From the NCBI GenBank assembly GCA_035772405.1, contig JAYKKM010000216.1, forward strand, positions 1,565,501-1,629,500: a stretch of 64,000 nt of DNA. Direction: 5' to 3'. The stretch is from Chrysogorgia sp. JL179-B06 (taxonomy: Eukaryota > Cnidaria > Anthozoa > Scleralcyonacea > Chrysogorgiidae). The translations under genes and the position numbers were made by a program. Positions within the stretch are counted from its first letter, which is position 1. Each line of letters begins with the position of its first letter. Below the pieces are notes generated by a model. It saw only the letters and a program-made list of their open reading frames with translations. It was not told the DNA's origin and ran no database searches. Positions 1 through 41,100 of this stretch are shown in pieces.

Positions 1-218
1 CAGCCCCTAATATAACAAACTAGAAGCACCGCGTGGAACTTCCACTGTGTGGGAGACCTGGGAAGGAGTGTTATACAACAGACACGAGCAATCGTATTAT
101 CAGATAGATAGTTTAGAACAAGACATAGTGATACATGTGAACTGTATGGGGTTCACAAGGGGAACCGTTGTCATACGTTACGTAGTTGTATATATTCCTT
201 AATACAGTAGTTTTTTAC

Positions 219-246
219 CTGACGAAGGGTACTTGCTCGAAACGTC
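219..246 (+). ncRNA. hammerhead-like ribozyme motif in FGFR-like intron
   Basis: CUGACGA at 219-225 is followed by an unpaired A, a short stem (GGGU with GCUC across ACUU), then GAAA (239-242) and CGUC. This matches the hammerhead core order, with a minimal palindromic stem III (ACGU). I found only a weak stem I around it, so it is probably a decayed copy. It lies in the intron before the first visible kinase exon. Confidence 0.45.
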
Positions 247-344
247 TGTGTCTTATTTCTCCATTTTGTCTGTTTTCTTCTTTCGATACAGTATTTAACA
301 CCTGTGTATTATTCAACTGAGACTTTTGTGTTTTCTTTACGTAG

Positions 345-2107
345 CTGGGCCTTTGGAATTCTTCTGTGGGAGATATTTACACTTGGTGAGTATTCCTATA
401 GTTGTCTCAAAGTAGGACCTATTGTCGAAATATATTAACCACTGTTAGGGCTTGTTTTCTTGTCACTCATTGTGTTGTTTTATGTATCAGGTGGTTCACC
501 ATATCCAGGAATCCCAGTGGAGAAATTATTTGAACTTCTAAAGTCTGGTTACAGAATGGAAAAACCACAAAGTTGTCCTCTGCAAGTGTGAGTATTATGA
601 GTTTCGTGCGATAAAGTATATAAACTATAGCCATCTGTTTTAAAATGCATATAACGTCTGTGGGAGCTGACAAGATATATTACAATTTTTCTCAGGAGAA
701 TCCATAGATTACATATATGTTAAATTCCCACAGACGTTATACGACCTTTAAAATAATTGCCAATTTTAAGAAGTAACAGCACATCATAAGTGTGACGAAA
801 TCTAATTCAATGTTCCTTGAATCTCCCTAGAGTAAATCTTTTCCAGGGATTTTCCTCCCATTCTGAACAAAATATTTTATATTGCTCGTTGGAACGTACA
901 AAGCTGACTTTAGTTATTGTAGATAAATAAGGTTTTTCATTGATATCGTATGCTTTTCTTTTCATAGGTATGAGATCATGCTTAGAACATGGAGCGAAAA
1001 TCCAGCTTACCGACCATCATTTACGGAACTAGAAGAAAGCCTTGAAAAAATGCTTTCAAATCTTACAAGCCAGGTAATTTAGAAATAATGGTGTGGTACA
1101 AGGGCAGCGGAACAGTTTAAATATAGGGGGGCGGGCGCAGGCAGAAGGCCCAATAATCGAGGACCATAAGTCCCGAGACATCTAGGGAGGTCTGGCGGCA
1201 TGCGCACCCCCTTAGCAAGTTAGCAAGTCTCGGAAACAGCATTTCCTGCGTTTTGGAGCCAGTTTTCAGGGAAATATAAGGAGAAAAAATCACAAAATTT
1301 TGCAATCTACGTAGACTCATAGTTATAATAGCGTAGCGTCTGGCTGCTATTAATAACTCAAAATGCGGACAAACAAACCAAATTTGACTCACAAATTATT
1401 GAAAATGAGCTATTTGCTTTTGTTATGCAAGAATTATGGGTAAGTGCGGACAAACATGGATACTGACGTCATCTCGATGGAGCGCTATTACACAAGCTTT
1501 CATATGTGCACAGTTTTTATTGTTGATTATTGTGGATGTTTTAATCGTTTTTAATAAAATCGTCCTATAAAATTATAGAATTATTATAAAAATATATTTA
1601 TTATTAAAATATTTTTATTATTTATTAATAAAAGATTTTATTAAAAAGGTTATAAAAATATATTTATTAATATAAATATATTAGTCTTTCTTCACAAATG
1701 TACTCTTAATTCATCCTGAAGTCCTGAACATTAGTTTTTGGGCCGAATTTGCCATCTAGTCATGCCATTAAGACACGCGTGTCTCTCGCGAGTATACTCA
1801 TAAATTATGAGTATAATTAGGCTGTGCTCAATCGTGGGGGCGAATCGGCGATGCCCCCACACTTTAGGTTTCGTGGGGGCGGCTGCCCCCCTCCGCTTCC
1901 GACGCCCTTAGTGTGGTGCCTGTTACATATTGGAGGTGTTTTACTAATTTGTTTTCACTTTTTCGCTAGGAATACATTGATGTATTGGCCAACTCTTTAC
2001 CAAATATTGCGGAATCTTCGGAATCTTCGGAATCAGATTCTGCCAGTTGTAACGACACTGAAAACAACGAGGAATCATCAGAAAATTCAAGAGACGCCGA
2101 AGTATAA
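345..2107 (+). CDS. FGF-receptor-like tyrosine kinase, last four exons (5' truncated by window)
   Basis: Four exons join in phase: 345-385, 491-587, 968-1073 and 1970-2107 (stop TAA). All have AG acceptors and GT donors. The first encodes [14 protein letters not shown], the conserved C-lobe segment of a tyrosine kinase. The next gives [20 protein letters not shown] then YRMEKP, which is close to FGFR-family kinases. The third holds the RTW-x4-AYRPSF segment, where most family members have CW before the Pro and Arg, so the Cys is Thr here. It ends in TSQ, and the last exon starts EYIDV, matching the NQEYLDL end of FGFR kinases. A short Ser/Glu/Asp-rich tail follows ([10 protein letters not shown]). 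As a member of this family it should be a plasma-membrane receptor binding FGF ligands; extracellular and transmembrane parts lie upstream of the window. Other class IV/V receptor kinases are the alternative. Confidence 0.88.
1074..1969. other. intron with repeat fragments
   Basis: Last intron of the FGFR-like gene. It holds a GC-rich fragment near 1120-1210 and a GC-rich fragment near 1830-1910, both resembling MITE ends, and a run of AT-rich sequence near 1550-1690. No coding exon was recognised inside it. Confidence 0.5.
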
Positions 2108-2687
2108 GAGCAAAGAATCCGTCAACGACTTTGAGAGTCGAAAAAGTAATTGTTGTTTAACAGATGTCGACCATAGCTGGACTAAAAAGTTTTCTCTTCA
2201 GAATTGAGAATAATTCTGCTGGAAATCACTCGACATTGTCAGTGGCAAACATTGCTGGCTCAGCCAAACGAAATTCTACCCCAAATCTCGTCAATCCAGG
2301 AATATAAGTTTGGGCAAGTCTCCCGTCACGTTTTAGAAGAAACTGTAATTTTGTAAATAGATAAGTCTATATAAATAATTAGTGCGAAACATTGATTCAG
2401 TGCACAGATTATATGCATTGTATGGAATAATTTTTGAATATTACTGTAAATACCATCAAATCATATATGATATTTTGATTCGGCTGTTGGAGTTTACGAA
2501 GGATAGCCTGGAAGAGGTTTCTTGAATATTTTGATAGTTATGTATTTTTAGTTATGGATTAGTACACCAGTGCTGTAGAAATGAAGAGGTAAAAAGTGTA
2601 ACTTTAGTAACATGAATGACATCGCCAAATGAAACATGAAAACGATCCCAACCATTCTTTGAAATGATTGATATAGAAGTGTTGTGG

Positions 2688-3112
2688 ACGATCGTCAAGC
2701 TCATATCCTCAGAAAAATGATTCTGAGTCCCGTACAGGAATCGAACCTGTAACCTTCTGATTGCCGGTCAGATGGAGAGCGAAGGTTACAATGATGTACT
2801 GGTTCGATTGATATATGTACTACCTATGCGGCAGTCACTATATATCGGTAATGCTTGGATGCGTTAATATACACAATGTTGTAGTGAATGTGGGAGAGCT
2901 CGGAGTAGACAGACGATACGTGGACGATCGTACGTGGACGAACCAGTACATTAGATACGTGGACGAACCAGTACATCATTGTAACCTTCGCTTTCCATCT
3001 GAGTCTCGTTAGCTCAATTGTTAGAGCGTCTCACCGGCAATCAGAAGGTTAACGGGTTCGATTCCTGTACGGGACTCAGAATAATATTTCTGAGGATATG
3101 AGCTTGACGATC
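2688..3112. repeat. foldback made of two head-to-head SINE copies
   Basis: Positions 2688-2766 are nearly the reverse complement of 3032-3112. Both carry the T-arm half of the tRNA-like head and the GAGGATATGAGCTTGACGAT tail segment. The inner part repeats GTGGACGAACCAGTACAT. The structure looks like two copies of one tRNA-derived SINE inserted or rearranged in inverted orientation. Confidence 0.7.
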
Positions 3113-3185
3113 GTCCACGTATCGTATGTCTACTCCGAGCTCTCCCACGTTCACTACAACATTGTGTATATTAACACATAGAAGT
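3002..3185 (+). repeat. tRNA-derived SINE, complete head
   Basis: The head (3002-3076) folds as a cloverleaf. The acceptor stem AGTCTCG/CGGGACT pairs fully with one wobble, the D arm is GCTC/GAGC, and the T arm is ACGGG/CCTGT. The anticodon stem has one mismatch and position 33 is C rather than U, so a working tRNA is unlikely. The tail continues through TTTCTGAGGATATGAGCTTG and ends near a TATTAACAC motif. Related copies lie near 4751-4890 (head truncated), 5262-5435 and, with another head, 63028. Confidence 0.7.
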
Positions 3186-3448
3186 GTTGTGTAGAGAAAT
3201 ACAAATTAGTGATACTCTAAAGGAGCTGTTCACTATGCAATTTTTCGTGAAACTTGTCTCGCAATGTCGTTGCGAGACATGTTACACGAACCATTGCAAA
3301 GTGTTGTGACACAAGTTGCTGCAATCGTTGCAGAAAGTAGAATCTAGTTTTACTTTCTGCAATGATTACAGCAACTTTTTTCAGCGTTGGACAATGTAAC
3401 ACCCCCATCTACAACTTGTCTCGCAATTTTCCTCTTTGGCTACTCGTC

Positions 3449-3600
3449 TTGTCACAAACACAAAGATGGCGAATGCCTGGTGTAACACTATGCAATTTTT
3501 CGTGTAACTTGTCTCTCAACGGCTTAATCTGCTACGTTGCAGTTGCATGAAAGGGAGTGTTACACTAGGCAACGTTTCGCCATCTTTGTGTTTGTGACAA
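3449..3600. repeat. short inverted-repeat element (MITE-like)
   Basis: The ends TTGTCACAAACACAAAGATG (3449) and its complement at 3578-3600 bracket 152 bp. The inside also contains inverted copies of a GTAACACTA/TAGTGTTAC motif. Neighbouring 3220-3445 holds further inverted pieces with GCAATTTTTCGTG and CTTGTCTCGCAA. Confidence 0.6.
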
Positions 3601-3727
3601 CGAATGAGCACTGAGCGAAGGCGCTTCGTCAGACAGTGAATCCGATTAATTAAAACGACACCAACCGCAGATGTTTGACTTCGGCAGAATTAGTATTTTC
3701 CAATACACTCGATAATCCTTGAGTTCG

Positions 3728-4324
3728 GGGCTGTTTATATGAATAGGGATTCAGTTTCATTCCGAATTGAACGTGAATTCAAACCGTGTTTATATAGGAA
3801 TTATCCCAGGATCGAAAATTGCGCTTCTTTTTTTTGAAATTGCGAAATGTTTTTTTTTGAAATTGCGAAATGTTTTTTTTGAAATTGCGAAGTGGGCCCT
3901 AAATTGATAATTTGGCGAAGAATAAACACAAAGAAAAGGAGAAAAGCATTACTGTGATCGTAAGTAAACAAATTCACCTTGAATTTATAACGTCGTCGAC
4001 AAAGAGCTATTTATATTGAACAATATGACGTCGGCGCAATTCCTGTCTCTAGCTGCAAATTGTCGTCTATAAATGTTAAAAGCACGCATGTGTTCGTTTC
4101 AGTCTTCGAAATCGTATTTTTCATTCCGGAATGAAATCTCGCACCGCCTTTACATGATACCGGAATAAAATTTCAATGAAACTCAATCCGGAATGAACTC
4201 GATCCGGAATGAGCTGCATCTCACATTCTCACTCCTGATTCATGTAAACACCTAAAGGGATTTTAACTGAACCGGTATGAGTTCATCCGGAATGAAACTC
4301 AATCCGGATTCATGTAAACAGCCC
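3728..4324. repeat. inverted-repeat element, about 600 bp
   Basis: The terminus GGGCTGTTTATATGAAT at 3728 is matched by ATTCATGTAAACAGCCC ending at 4324. The inside carries repeated CATTCCGGAATGA-type motifs. I see no coding sequence and no clear target duplication. A non-autonomous DNA transposon is likely. Confidence 0.6.
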
Positions 4325-4750
4325 TTAGCTAAAAGAGATGACCCAAAAGGACATTTCTTGATCCTAACTCTGATCCTAACCCTAAAAAGACTGGTTTTGG
4401 GTTTTCCCTTTTTAGCTAATCCCATCTTTGTTCTGGAAAATGTAGAATAATCGAATTTATGACATTTATAATATATGATATAATTTATGATAGAGATCGT
4501 TGACGTTTTTGATGACGTCACGCAAAAACCGTGACCTTGAATGACTTGCGGCTAAAGAAAGGAATCCAGTCCGAACTGTGAATCGTCTGTGATTGGTCAA
4601 GATTGCCATCGGATGTGATCGGAAAAATCGAGATCGGATCTTATCGGATAGTCTTCGCAATTAAACCAATCAAATTCGTGTGAACTTTTGTTTCAGTCAA
4701 TATTCTAGCGCTCTGGTATTTTTGCGGGAATACAAAGGTCATCACTTGTT

Positions 4751-4890
4751 TCTCACCGGCAATCAGAAGGTTACAGGTTCGATTCCTGTCCGGGACTAAT
4801 TTTTCTGAGGATACGAGCTTGACGATCACCAATGTATCGTCTGTCTACTCCAAGCTCTCCCACATTCACTAGCAGTGTGTATAATTAACA
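4751..4890 (+). repeat. tRNA-derived SINE, 5'-truncated
   Basis: The sequence starts within the anticodon arm (TCTCACCGGCAATCAGAAGG), keeps the B box (GGTTCGATTCC), then the same tail as the copy at 3002, up to CTCCCACATTCACTA. The A box is missing. Confidence 0.65.
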
Positions 4891-5254
4891 CGTAAATGAA
4901 TAACGTCTACATTATTTCGACTGCAATGCCTAGAGCTTTCCTAAGTTTGAAAAACTTGTGAATTAGGTACAAATGCAAGAAAAAAAATTGGTCTGATCAC
5001 TGGTCTGGGATCAAGTCCTACATTCACACAACCGACGTTGGCTCGGCTGGGTGCAAAATTCCAGTTCCACTCGCAGAGATCCAGGATGACGCTGGCGAAA
5101 TATCTGCCAACGGGATTAAAATTTCCCACGTGAACAATTTGTCCCGCCAGAATAAAATTTAAAAAAATACGCAAATCATTATTAATCTTTATTATTAATA
5201 ATCTAGACGAAATTCTAACAATGTTGGACTCAGATGGAGATCGAGATGGCTCAA

Positions 5255-5435
5255 TGAGTCTCGGTGGCTCAATGGTCAGCTAGCGTCTAACCGGCAATCA
5301 GAAGGTTAACAGGTTCGATTCATGTCCGGGACATTTTTCTGAGGATACGAGCTTGACGATCGCCCATGTATCGTCTGTCTACTCCAAGCTCTCCCACATT
5401 CACTACAGCAGTCAGTGTGTATATTAACACATCCA
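5255..5435 (+). repeat. tRNA-derived SINE, rearranged head
   Basis: A box-like GGTGGCTCAATGG, anticodon-region ACCGGCAATCAGAAGG, and B box AGGTTCGATTC are followed by the shared tail. A second partial A box (GGCTCAATCGGTTAGAGCG) occurs at about 5554-5573. Confidence 0.6.
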
Positions 5436-5990
5436 AACCTTACCGATATATAGTGACTGCCGCATAGGCAGTACATATATCAATCGAACCAGTACATCAT
5501 TGTAACTCCATCTCGGTGGCTCATAGTCCCCCACGCGTCTCCCGGTTTCAGTGGTGGCTCAATCGGTTAGAGCGATTATTCGTTTACATTAATATTTCAA
5601 TAAAAAATTGTTACAATAAAAATTGCGATCACAGAACGTTTTATGTATTATTTTTCAGTATTGTTAGAAAAAGTCGACTATAGAGCACAATTTATCTTTA
5701 CACTTAAAAAGATTCACTGAAAAATTGAATAATTTCCGCCTTTACGAGCATTTTCACGCCATTCGTTTACATCTTTCAAAAGTCGGTCTTCGACTGGAGA
5801 GATATGGGCGTGTCCGAGGAAAAAATGGGCGTGTCGGGCGCCGCTCGTAGTTCATTTGACGCGTTTTTATCTCTCCCCGTGATCAACATTTATAATCTGT
5901 GTTAACATCTTTGATCAGGCAAGCTGGGCAATTATATAAACGTGTGGGCACTATAGAAATTAAAATTGAATAAAATTGAATACAGATTGT

Positions 5991-6120
5991 ACTCTAAAAA
6001 GTTGGTGTGCTGCCAAAATAGTGTGAAGGGGTCTCAAGAAGTCTAAGTTTCAAATGAAGGCCGTTGGAAGACCTTACACCTCCTATACACCATTTCGACA
6101 GTACACCAACCTTTTAGAGT
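5991..6120. repeat. 130-bp foldback related to hammerhead elements
   Basis: Begins ACTCTAAAAAGTTGGTGTGC and ends in the complement, CAGTACACCAACCTTTTAGAGT. A decayed core remnant (AAGTTTCAAATGAAGG) lies in the middle. The same ends recur at 46205, 55930, 57410 and 63430. Confidence 0.65.
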
Positions 6121-9100
6121 ATTCGTTGCGTAATTATACATGCCTTAGTATGGCTATATGACGCCATAGAATATTACAACATATGGTATATCCGTATATG
6201 CATAAATACCATAGTTCGCACAGCAGGCAGACGTCAAATTGACCTTTCTAATTATGCAAATTATGCACCAACCGCGTTGACAGCTGAATAAACTGGGACC
6301 CAGATCAAAGTGTATTGCTTTGTGAGTTGTATTGGAAATAGATTGTGATTTTATGCTTTATAATATACTTAGTTGGACCACTGTGGTTGGACCTTTAGTT
6401 TTGAAGAAACTCTTCGCAAAGGTATGTAGATTGTGGTTGCGCAAAATGTTTATTGTTACATGATACTAACGCAATACCCCCCAGTGGGGCCCAGGTGAAT
6501 AATATTTAGCTTGAAAAGTATTAAAATTCTCCTATTAAATAGTATTTTTTGCGTTAATCTAATCAATTTAAAACCTCAAAACGCTGGGTATTTGCCGCAA
6601 CCGAATTGTGAGTTTCCAAAAGTAGTTTTAGTTTTGTGAATACCACCGTATCAACAACAAGTAGCTGGCTATTGAAATTTGATAGAGCGGAAAACAATTG
6701 TCTATATCGTAATAACTCACGTCAATGTTTAAACTCTGACCACAATTAAGCCTCGAGCACTCCAAGTCCATTGGAAAGAAAAACCTAAAATCAAACTAAA
6801 ACCAAACGTAGAGATGCGAAAGCAATGTTCACAATCTGGTGCAAGTGACAAGGTAATTTGAGGTCTTGTATCGTACTGTTGTAAAGCCTGAAAAGTATTA
6901 AACGTTTGAAAGAGTCTCTGTGACAAGCATTTCTCACCCATCTACAGTATCGCTCCATTATTCCTTTACTTTTTGTATTCATAGCTTTAATATACTCCAT
7001 TATTATTTTACCTTTCGTAGTTTCGTATCCACAGCTTTGATATATACTTGTATACACAGCTTTAATATATAAATTTATCTGATGTAAGACTTCAATGTAG
7101 TGTTTTACGTATTTCTATTTAATATTTCTATAAACAATAGAATTGTGTTATGATTTAATTTTCTGAAGGGGCTGGATATTATATATATATATTATATACA
7201 GCCGGTTGTTGTATCTGTTGGTTGACATTTCTATAAGAATCCTGGATTTAAATTGTATAATCCTAAACCTAATACTAAACTCTTACGATATTTAAAATGC
7301 TTTATCTTAGAATAACTGCTGATTTTAATTTCAAATTTTACTAACGTCATTTCTTTGTTAATTTCGTCATTTCGGGAATTATATAAAACTTCACCCAAAC
7401 TGTCTCAATGATACTGTATATTCATCTCAAATTTTCAATCAATTTATCATTCTATTGTATTTGTATGTGTATATTGAGAGAAATTTTAGTGCTATTACCT
7501 GTTTTATAATTGTTCTAACCTAGGAAATCTACTTCATATACAGGCATAAAAAACATGTAACCTGTTGCACCTTGTCGATATGTGTGAACAATGTTCTGCT
7601 AGATGCCACAAACAATGTTGTCAATAAGGTTATTCAGCCATGGGGTTCTTGAGCCCCCCCCCCGCCCAAATGTTAAATGGGGGAGCTGAGCCCCCCAAAA
7701 AAAATATCAGGACAAGCATTGCTCAATTTAATATTTTTCCCCAATTGTATTGGTATGATAATATGGCTAGGAATGAAGCTAGTACCTACAGGCTTCATCT
7801 ATGAAAGATTTCACAACGGATGTAGCCTGAATAGCCTGAAGTGTTATGGTTAACACCAAATAATCTTGTTCCCAGATCTGGGAACGAGATTGACCCCTAA
7901 ACCCTTGCCACACCAGTGTTAGATTGGTTCCAGACACTTCTGCCAGTACTAGGTTCCAAAAAATGATGTCACCTGGTAAGAGGCAGCAGAGAAGTTTGGA
8001 TTCATTTGAACTATGCTCTCTGTAGATTGCTGCAAATTGTCTTTCCAATTGGGTTCTAGATTTCAAGATTTTCCGGGGAAAGACACCTGGACCCCCCTAA
8101 AAATGCGGTCACTGATCACCTGCTTGTCGACTTCACCCCCCCCCCCCCCCAAACTTTAACTTAAGTCAGTTCCCACGCCTCTGTCTGTTGTCATAGCATT
8201 GTTCAGTCATCAATAGTGTACTCTTACAACTTGTTACCAAGGTTGAACAACAATGATAGAAAATATAAACACAATGTTTTGGCTAAGCTTATCCAATTTT
8301 CATTGCAAAAGCCAGTTTGCTTGCACTCATAGATATTTTAACATGGGTTCCAAAATGATAAGTTTTTTATAAAACGACATTCAAAAGCTGTCAGTTAAAT
8401 TGGTTCCGTAATACTTCTGAGTTTATATTAAAGTGTTTCATAATTTTGATGCCACTTTGTAATCGTGCATTTTTAGCAATGGCGTGGTGCCCTAATTTCA
8501 CAAAAATTCTTATCAGAAATTGCCGAAAGCACTTCTGGGCTTTGCAAAATTAAAAATTTTCCTTGGAGGGCATGCCCCCAGACTCCCCTAGTGGGTGCTG
8601 ATTCTTCACGTGCACCCCTTCCCCTCTTCGAACAACCCTGGATCCGCCACTGTCAGGTACTGAAATATCACAGGCTGGTGGGTAATTCAATTATATACAG
8701 GTATTCACTCGTCACATGGTACAAATCTAGCTCTCAGATTGGACAATTTACAGTTGAGGTATATTATTTACTTTGCAATATAATTACTATACTATTCCGT
8801 AGTATTGTACACTTACTACGTTGAAAAGCCAATGTTCTGTACAACTGGCGAGAAATCAATATAAGTTATGTAGTTATTAAATATTATTAATGAAATTTAA
8901 AACAGAGGTAAGACCTAAAAATCACTTAATGATTCTACACAAATAATGTGGCAAAATATGGGTGATGTGAAGTCTCACTCCTTTTGGAAAGGACCTTGCC
9001 CTCATGTCCTGGCCTGGGACACCACTTGCCTTTATTTAAAATTTTGACAAATATTACAAAATGTTTTTTCTAGTGCTAGAGTTATTATTTATTACCAGGC

Positions 9101-10362
9101 TGAAGTTAGAAGGCAGTTGGGCTGGGAAAATTCTTTCTTTCTTTCTTTTAGTGATTGCCCATGTAAGCTTATTCCAGGAAAGTTGGGGCCTATAGGATAA
9201 CATGCCTTTGTTCTTTGTTGAACAAAGGTTGTACTCTTGTTGCTTGTGTACACAATGGTATATTGACCATTGTCAGCACATGATAGCTCTTTTGGATATT
9301 GCTAACAAAGCGATGTTGCTAAGTCATTAACCTTAATTTATATCTTATTAATATATAAATTAATACTCTATGGTTTACTCTTTGACAAAGGGCAATAAAA
9401 TGTTTGACTTTATATTCGCTATTCCAGCAGTATACCACCGGCTGCTAGCCGGTCATGGACATTGTCCGGTACAAATATCCCATTTCTAGAGATTTGACAG
9501 TTACAATATTAATTGTGTCTGTCATTTTGTCCGATGTTCACCTTGTCTGAAGATTATACTTAATTTTTTGTTAAAGTAAAACATTTTTGTGTTGAATGGA
9601 CTGCGTTTAGATTTCGTATTGTACAATCTCAGATGAGACATTACGCTAAGTTTGCGCTAAATTTGGAGAATGCTATGTTCTGTTTGGAGACATAGCGTAA
9701 ATTGTTTCCAAATTTAGAGCAAACTAAGCAAAGTTTATATATATATATATATATATTAAATAGTGTAATATAATATTACACTAACTTTGGAGAGATCGCA
9801 CTAAGTTATGAGATGTTATCAGGCCTGATGAGAGAGGGGGTCAGCCTGGTCGTTGACCAGGGGACCAGGCCAAAGGGGGCCCATTTTTAAGCAAACGTTA
9901 TACATTAAAAAATTACAAAGAATTGTTATACATTATCTTAACTGTGAAGCGATAAAATCGTTTTTATAATAATCAAGAACTGCAGTTTTAGAAATGGCAC
10001 TGGCATAGGGCCCTTTATGGCTTTATCAAAGGACAAATTTGGGAATTGGGGATAGAGGGGCCCATAAATATTTTTTGACCAGGGGCTCTAAATTTCTCTT
10101 GGCGGCCCTGGACGTTATGCTGAGTTTGGAGACGTTGCGCACTTGCGCTATGTTATGAGACCTTATGCTAAGTTTGGAGACCTTATGCTAAGTTTGGAGA
10201 CATTATGCTAAGTTGTACAATAACAGGTACAATTTGTTGTGTGTCTTGTACAAATTTATTTGTGCAGGTCATTCTGACAGGTATCGTACTATCACCAATG
10301 ACCACTTTTTTGTTCATGCTGCACAGACACTATTATGTGGTTAATATTTGTTTTTGTTGTAG
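6121..10362. other. intergenic / NT5C2 upstream region without recognised exons
   Basis: I see no coding exon here. It contains a poly-C tract at 8138-8150, a CTTTCTTTCTTT run at 9135-9148, a TA run at 9738-9757 and several G/C-rich transposon fragments (7650-7700, 8560-8655, 9830-10110). From 9630 to 10215 a motif like TATGCTAAGTTTGGAGA recurs. A non-coding 5' exon of NT5C2 may lie here but cannot be placed. Confidence 0.4.
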
Positions 10363-38123
<27,761 letters not shown>

Positions 38124-41100
38124 ACGTTGAAATATGAACCAAAGATCGTGGTATAAAGTAGTATAGGTCATACACACATATCATAAATAACAGTATATCA
38201 TAGTTATATTTGCAGATAAGTTTCATTTTAAACACGCTGCTATTCAGTCAAGACATTTTATCCATAGTCATAGATATTATCTTCATAATTTTTTAGCGGC
38301 TCACGTTTAAGGGTGTTCAGACGTATTTCGATTTGCAGACCTTATATCCGTTGCTAAGGAAGCTTAGAATTGACAAAATTTGCCATAGAATTTCACAGTT
38401 TTAAGAATCCATCTGATCAAGACAGTGTGTATGTAGTATATGTGGGCAAAACTCTTTCGTTTGGTAATGTCATATGATGACGTCATCGTAACGTCATCGA
38501 AATATGAAAAAAAGGTTTTTAAGAAGAAAAAAATTTTCACATGCGATTAGAATCTGGACTGTTATCTTCATAAAAGTACGTATGGATTTTAAAAATTTTT
38601 AAAAATTAGCTGGGATATCGGATTTTTAAGGTAGTAAACACAATAAAATATTGATAACTTCATTTTTATTTAATTTATCGATGAATCCATACGTAATTGC
38701 ACAGCACTCTGCGCAGCACTTACTACCAATTGGTAACCTAGTTTAGGTATATGACACCAAAAAATATAGCATACTGTCAAAAATGACGAAAATTATAGAG
38801 TTTTTGTGTTTGTTGATGACGTCAATGTGACGTCATCAAATACGTCACCAGACGAAAGAAGTTTGCCAACATATTCCACACATAAAATATCTTTGTTATA
38901 CCTTGAATTTATTGTCCACTCATGAAGTATATTGGGCACTAAATGACCTATCGATATTTTTACGTATTTAGGCAGATCTGCTAAATATTAATCGGTCGAA
39001 ACCGTTTTGCGATTCGACGCTGGCAAATATTATTTTTCTGACTCCGAATGTTGGAGCTGACCAGCGTAAGGAAGTGACGTCAGACTCTCAACGCGAAGAC
39101 TCCACATGGCTAATTCTTCAAGTAAATCCATAGTAATCAAGGTCCTTTTTCCAAATTCTTCGTCTGTAAGGCTGGACATTTCATCTTCTTCATCTACAAG
39201 TAACCTCGACTGAAATTCAGGCGTAGCATTGAGAGTCTGACGTCATAAACAATATTACCTTTTGAAATTGCGGGCTTACTTGGAACACGTTTTTAGCAAT
39301 GGTAGTGATCTCAGAGCTCAAAATACTTAGCTCAAAATACTTACTTCAAAATACCATTTTTTTTTACATTGATGATCACTTTCGACCTGAAATAAAAATA
39401 TATATAAAAAAATGGGGGTGAATTTTCATCGTAGTGCCACTTTAAATAATTAACCTTTCAATCGGATGGAAATTACGTCTAGTTTTGGTGCGGCTTGATT
39501 AACTAAAAAAACACGCATTTTAATTTCATGCAACATGAACATCCTCGATAATTTGATCACCATTTAATCGTACATGTTTAAATTCAAAAAGTAATTTGAA
39601 AACATTTCAGCTAGCCTAATCTTATTCTATAGCTTTTAACGTTGTTAAATATAATTTTAACGTTGTTATAATATAATTGGGATAATAAAAACATCAATCA
39701 GTTAAGTGAACATTACTCTTTTTTTTGTTTTTTGCTTGCGAAAATGTTGCATGGATTTTGACTTAGAAATTATTTGAAAAGGTGAATTTCAAACTATGCC
39801 ATATTCGAACGATTTCACTCGTTAATTTAATTTTTTTGTGCTGCACGATCTTCACGATCCTCAAGTATCAGTAACGCTGGTGTTTTGTAACTGGTTGCTC
39901 ATAAATGATTCTATCACGTTTGTTGCTTGCTTCTAGACTCTCTCAAAAGTTTTTCTCTCAAAAGTGATTCTCATGCATATGTAGGCTGTGGATGACTGTT
40001 AAAAATAACTAAGGTTAGCTGTCACGAAGTACGAAAGTCAGATTCTTTAACTTTTTAATTTAAAGATCTCTATATTTTTAATATTTTTGTTTAACTGGGC
40101 AAATAGTAGGGGGCCGAAAAATGAACAATACAATTCCGTGATAGCGTACTCATGAAGGGACGTGACGGTATAGTCACTCATTAAATTATGAATAGCATCG
40201 TGTCACAAAACGGGATGAAATGATGATAATCATCATTCTAGGGGAAACGGGTAGTTGGTGCCAAAAGGAGGCTAAGGGTTAGAAAACTCGCTTGGTGGGG
40301 GTTGAATTATGGGTAAATGCAGGCACGGCGGAAGCAAATCTGTATTGGGGGGTACACTCCTAAAAGCCCCACAGGGAAATTTTGAAATCTAGAGTCTGAA
40401 ATGCCATTTCCTGCATTTTTGGGGAAGATTTTACACAATACTGAAGGTTTGGAAAAGTCATAAACAACCAAAAAACAACACTTTCCAGGATTTTAAGTAC
40501 ATTTTATATTGTTTAATAAAATTTATAATGTATTTCATATTGAATCAGTTAAGTTGAATTAAGTTACATGCACGCGATACATCACCTTGCGTCCAGTAAT
40601 AATATTTCAGTTGTGAATTATGAGAACTTTTTTGGGGGGAAGCTCGGCTGTTTGGGGGGGGGGAGCTTCCAGTCCTCAAACCCCCTAGATAGAACCCTGA
40701 ATGATGCAACTTAATTTTTGTAAACACGTAAATTTTTGGCAGTATTATTATTGTGGGGGGGGGGGGGGGGCTAAAGCCCCCCTCTCCGCCCGGCCACATG
40801 GCTACTGACGTCATACCAGCACGAGCGATTTGTAAATTAAGGATAAAAGAGACCGTGCTGGTATGACGTCGTAGCCATCCCATAATTCTTGCGGCCATAA
40901 CAAAATAAATAGCTCATTAATTGAAGAAAGCAACGCATTCGCGCTGGAGAAAGGAAAAGTACAAGAAACAAAGTGGTATTTTTAGACATTTATGTCTTCG
41001 ATGTTCGTTAATAGTACGTGAATTTGGGTAATTATTTTTTATGTTGATTTGGTGTTAGAAACTAAAAATAATCGAAACTCATTTAAAAAAATAGTTCCCC

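Noticed and set aside
3002..3076. Functional tRNA gene
   Set aside because: C at position 33, a mismatch in the anticodon stem, and a SINE tail shared with several nearby copies.
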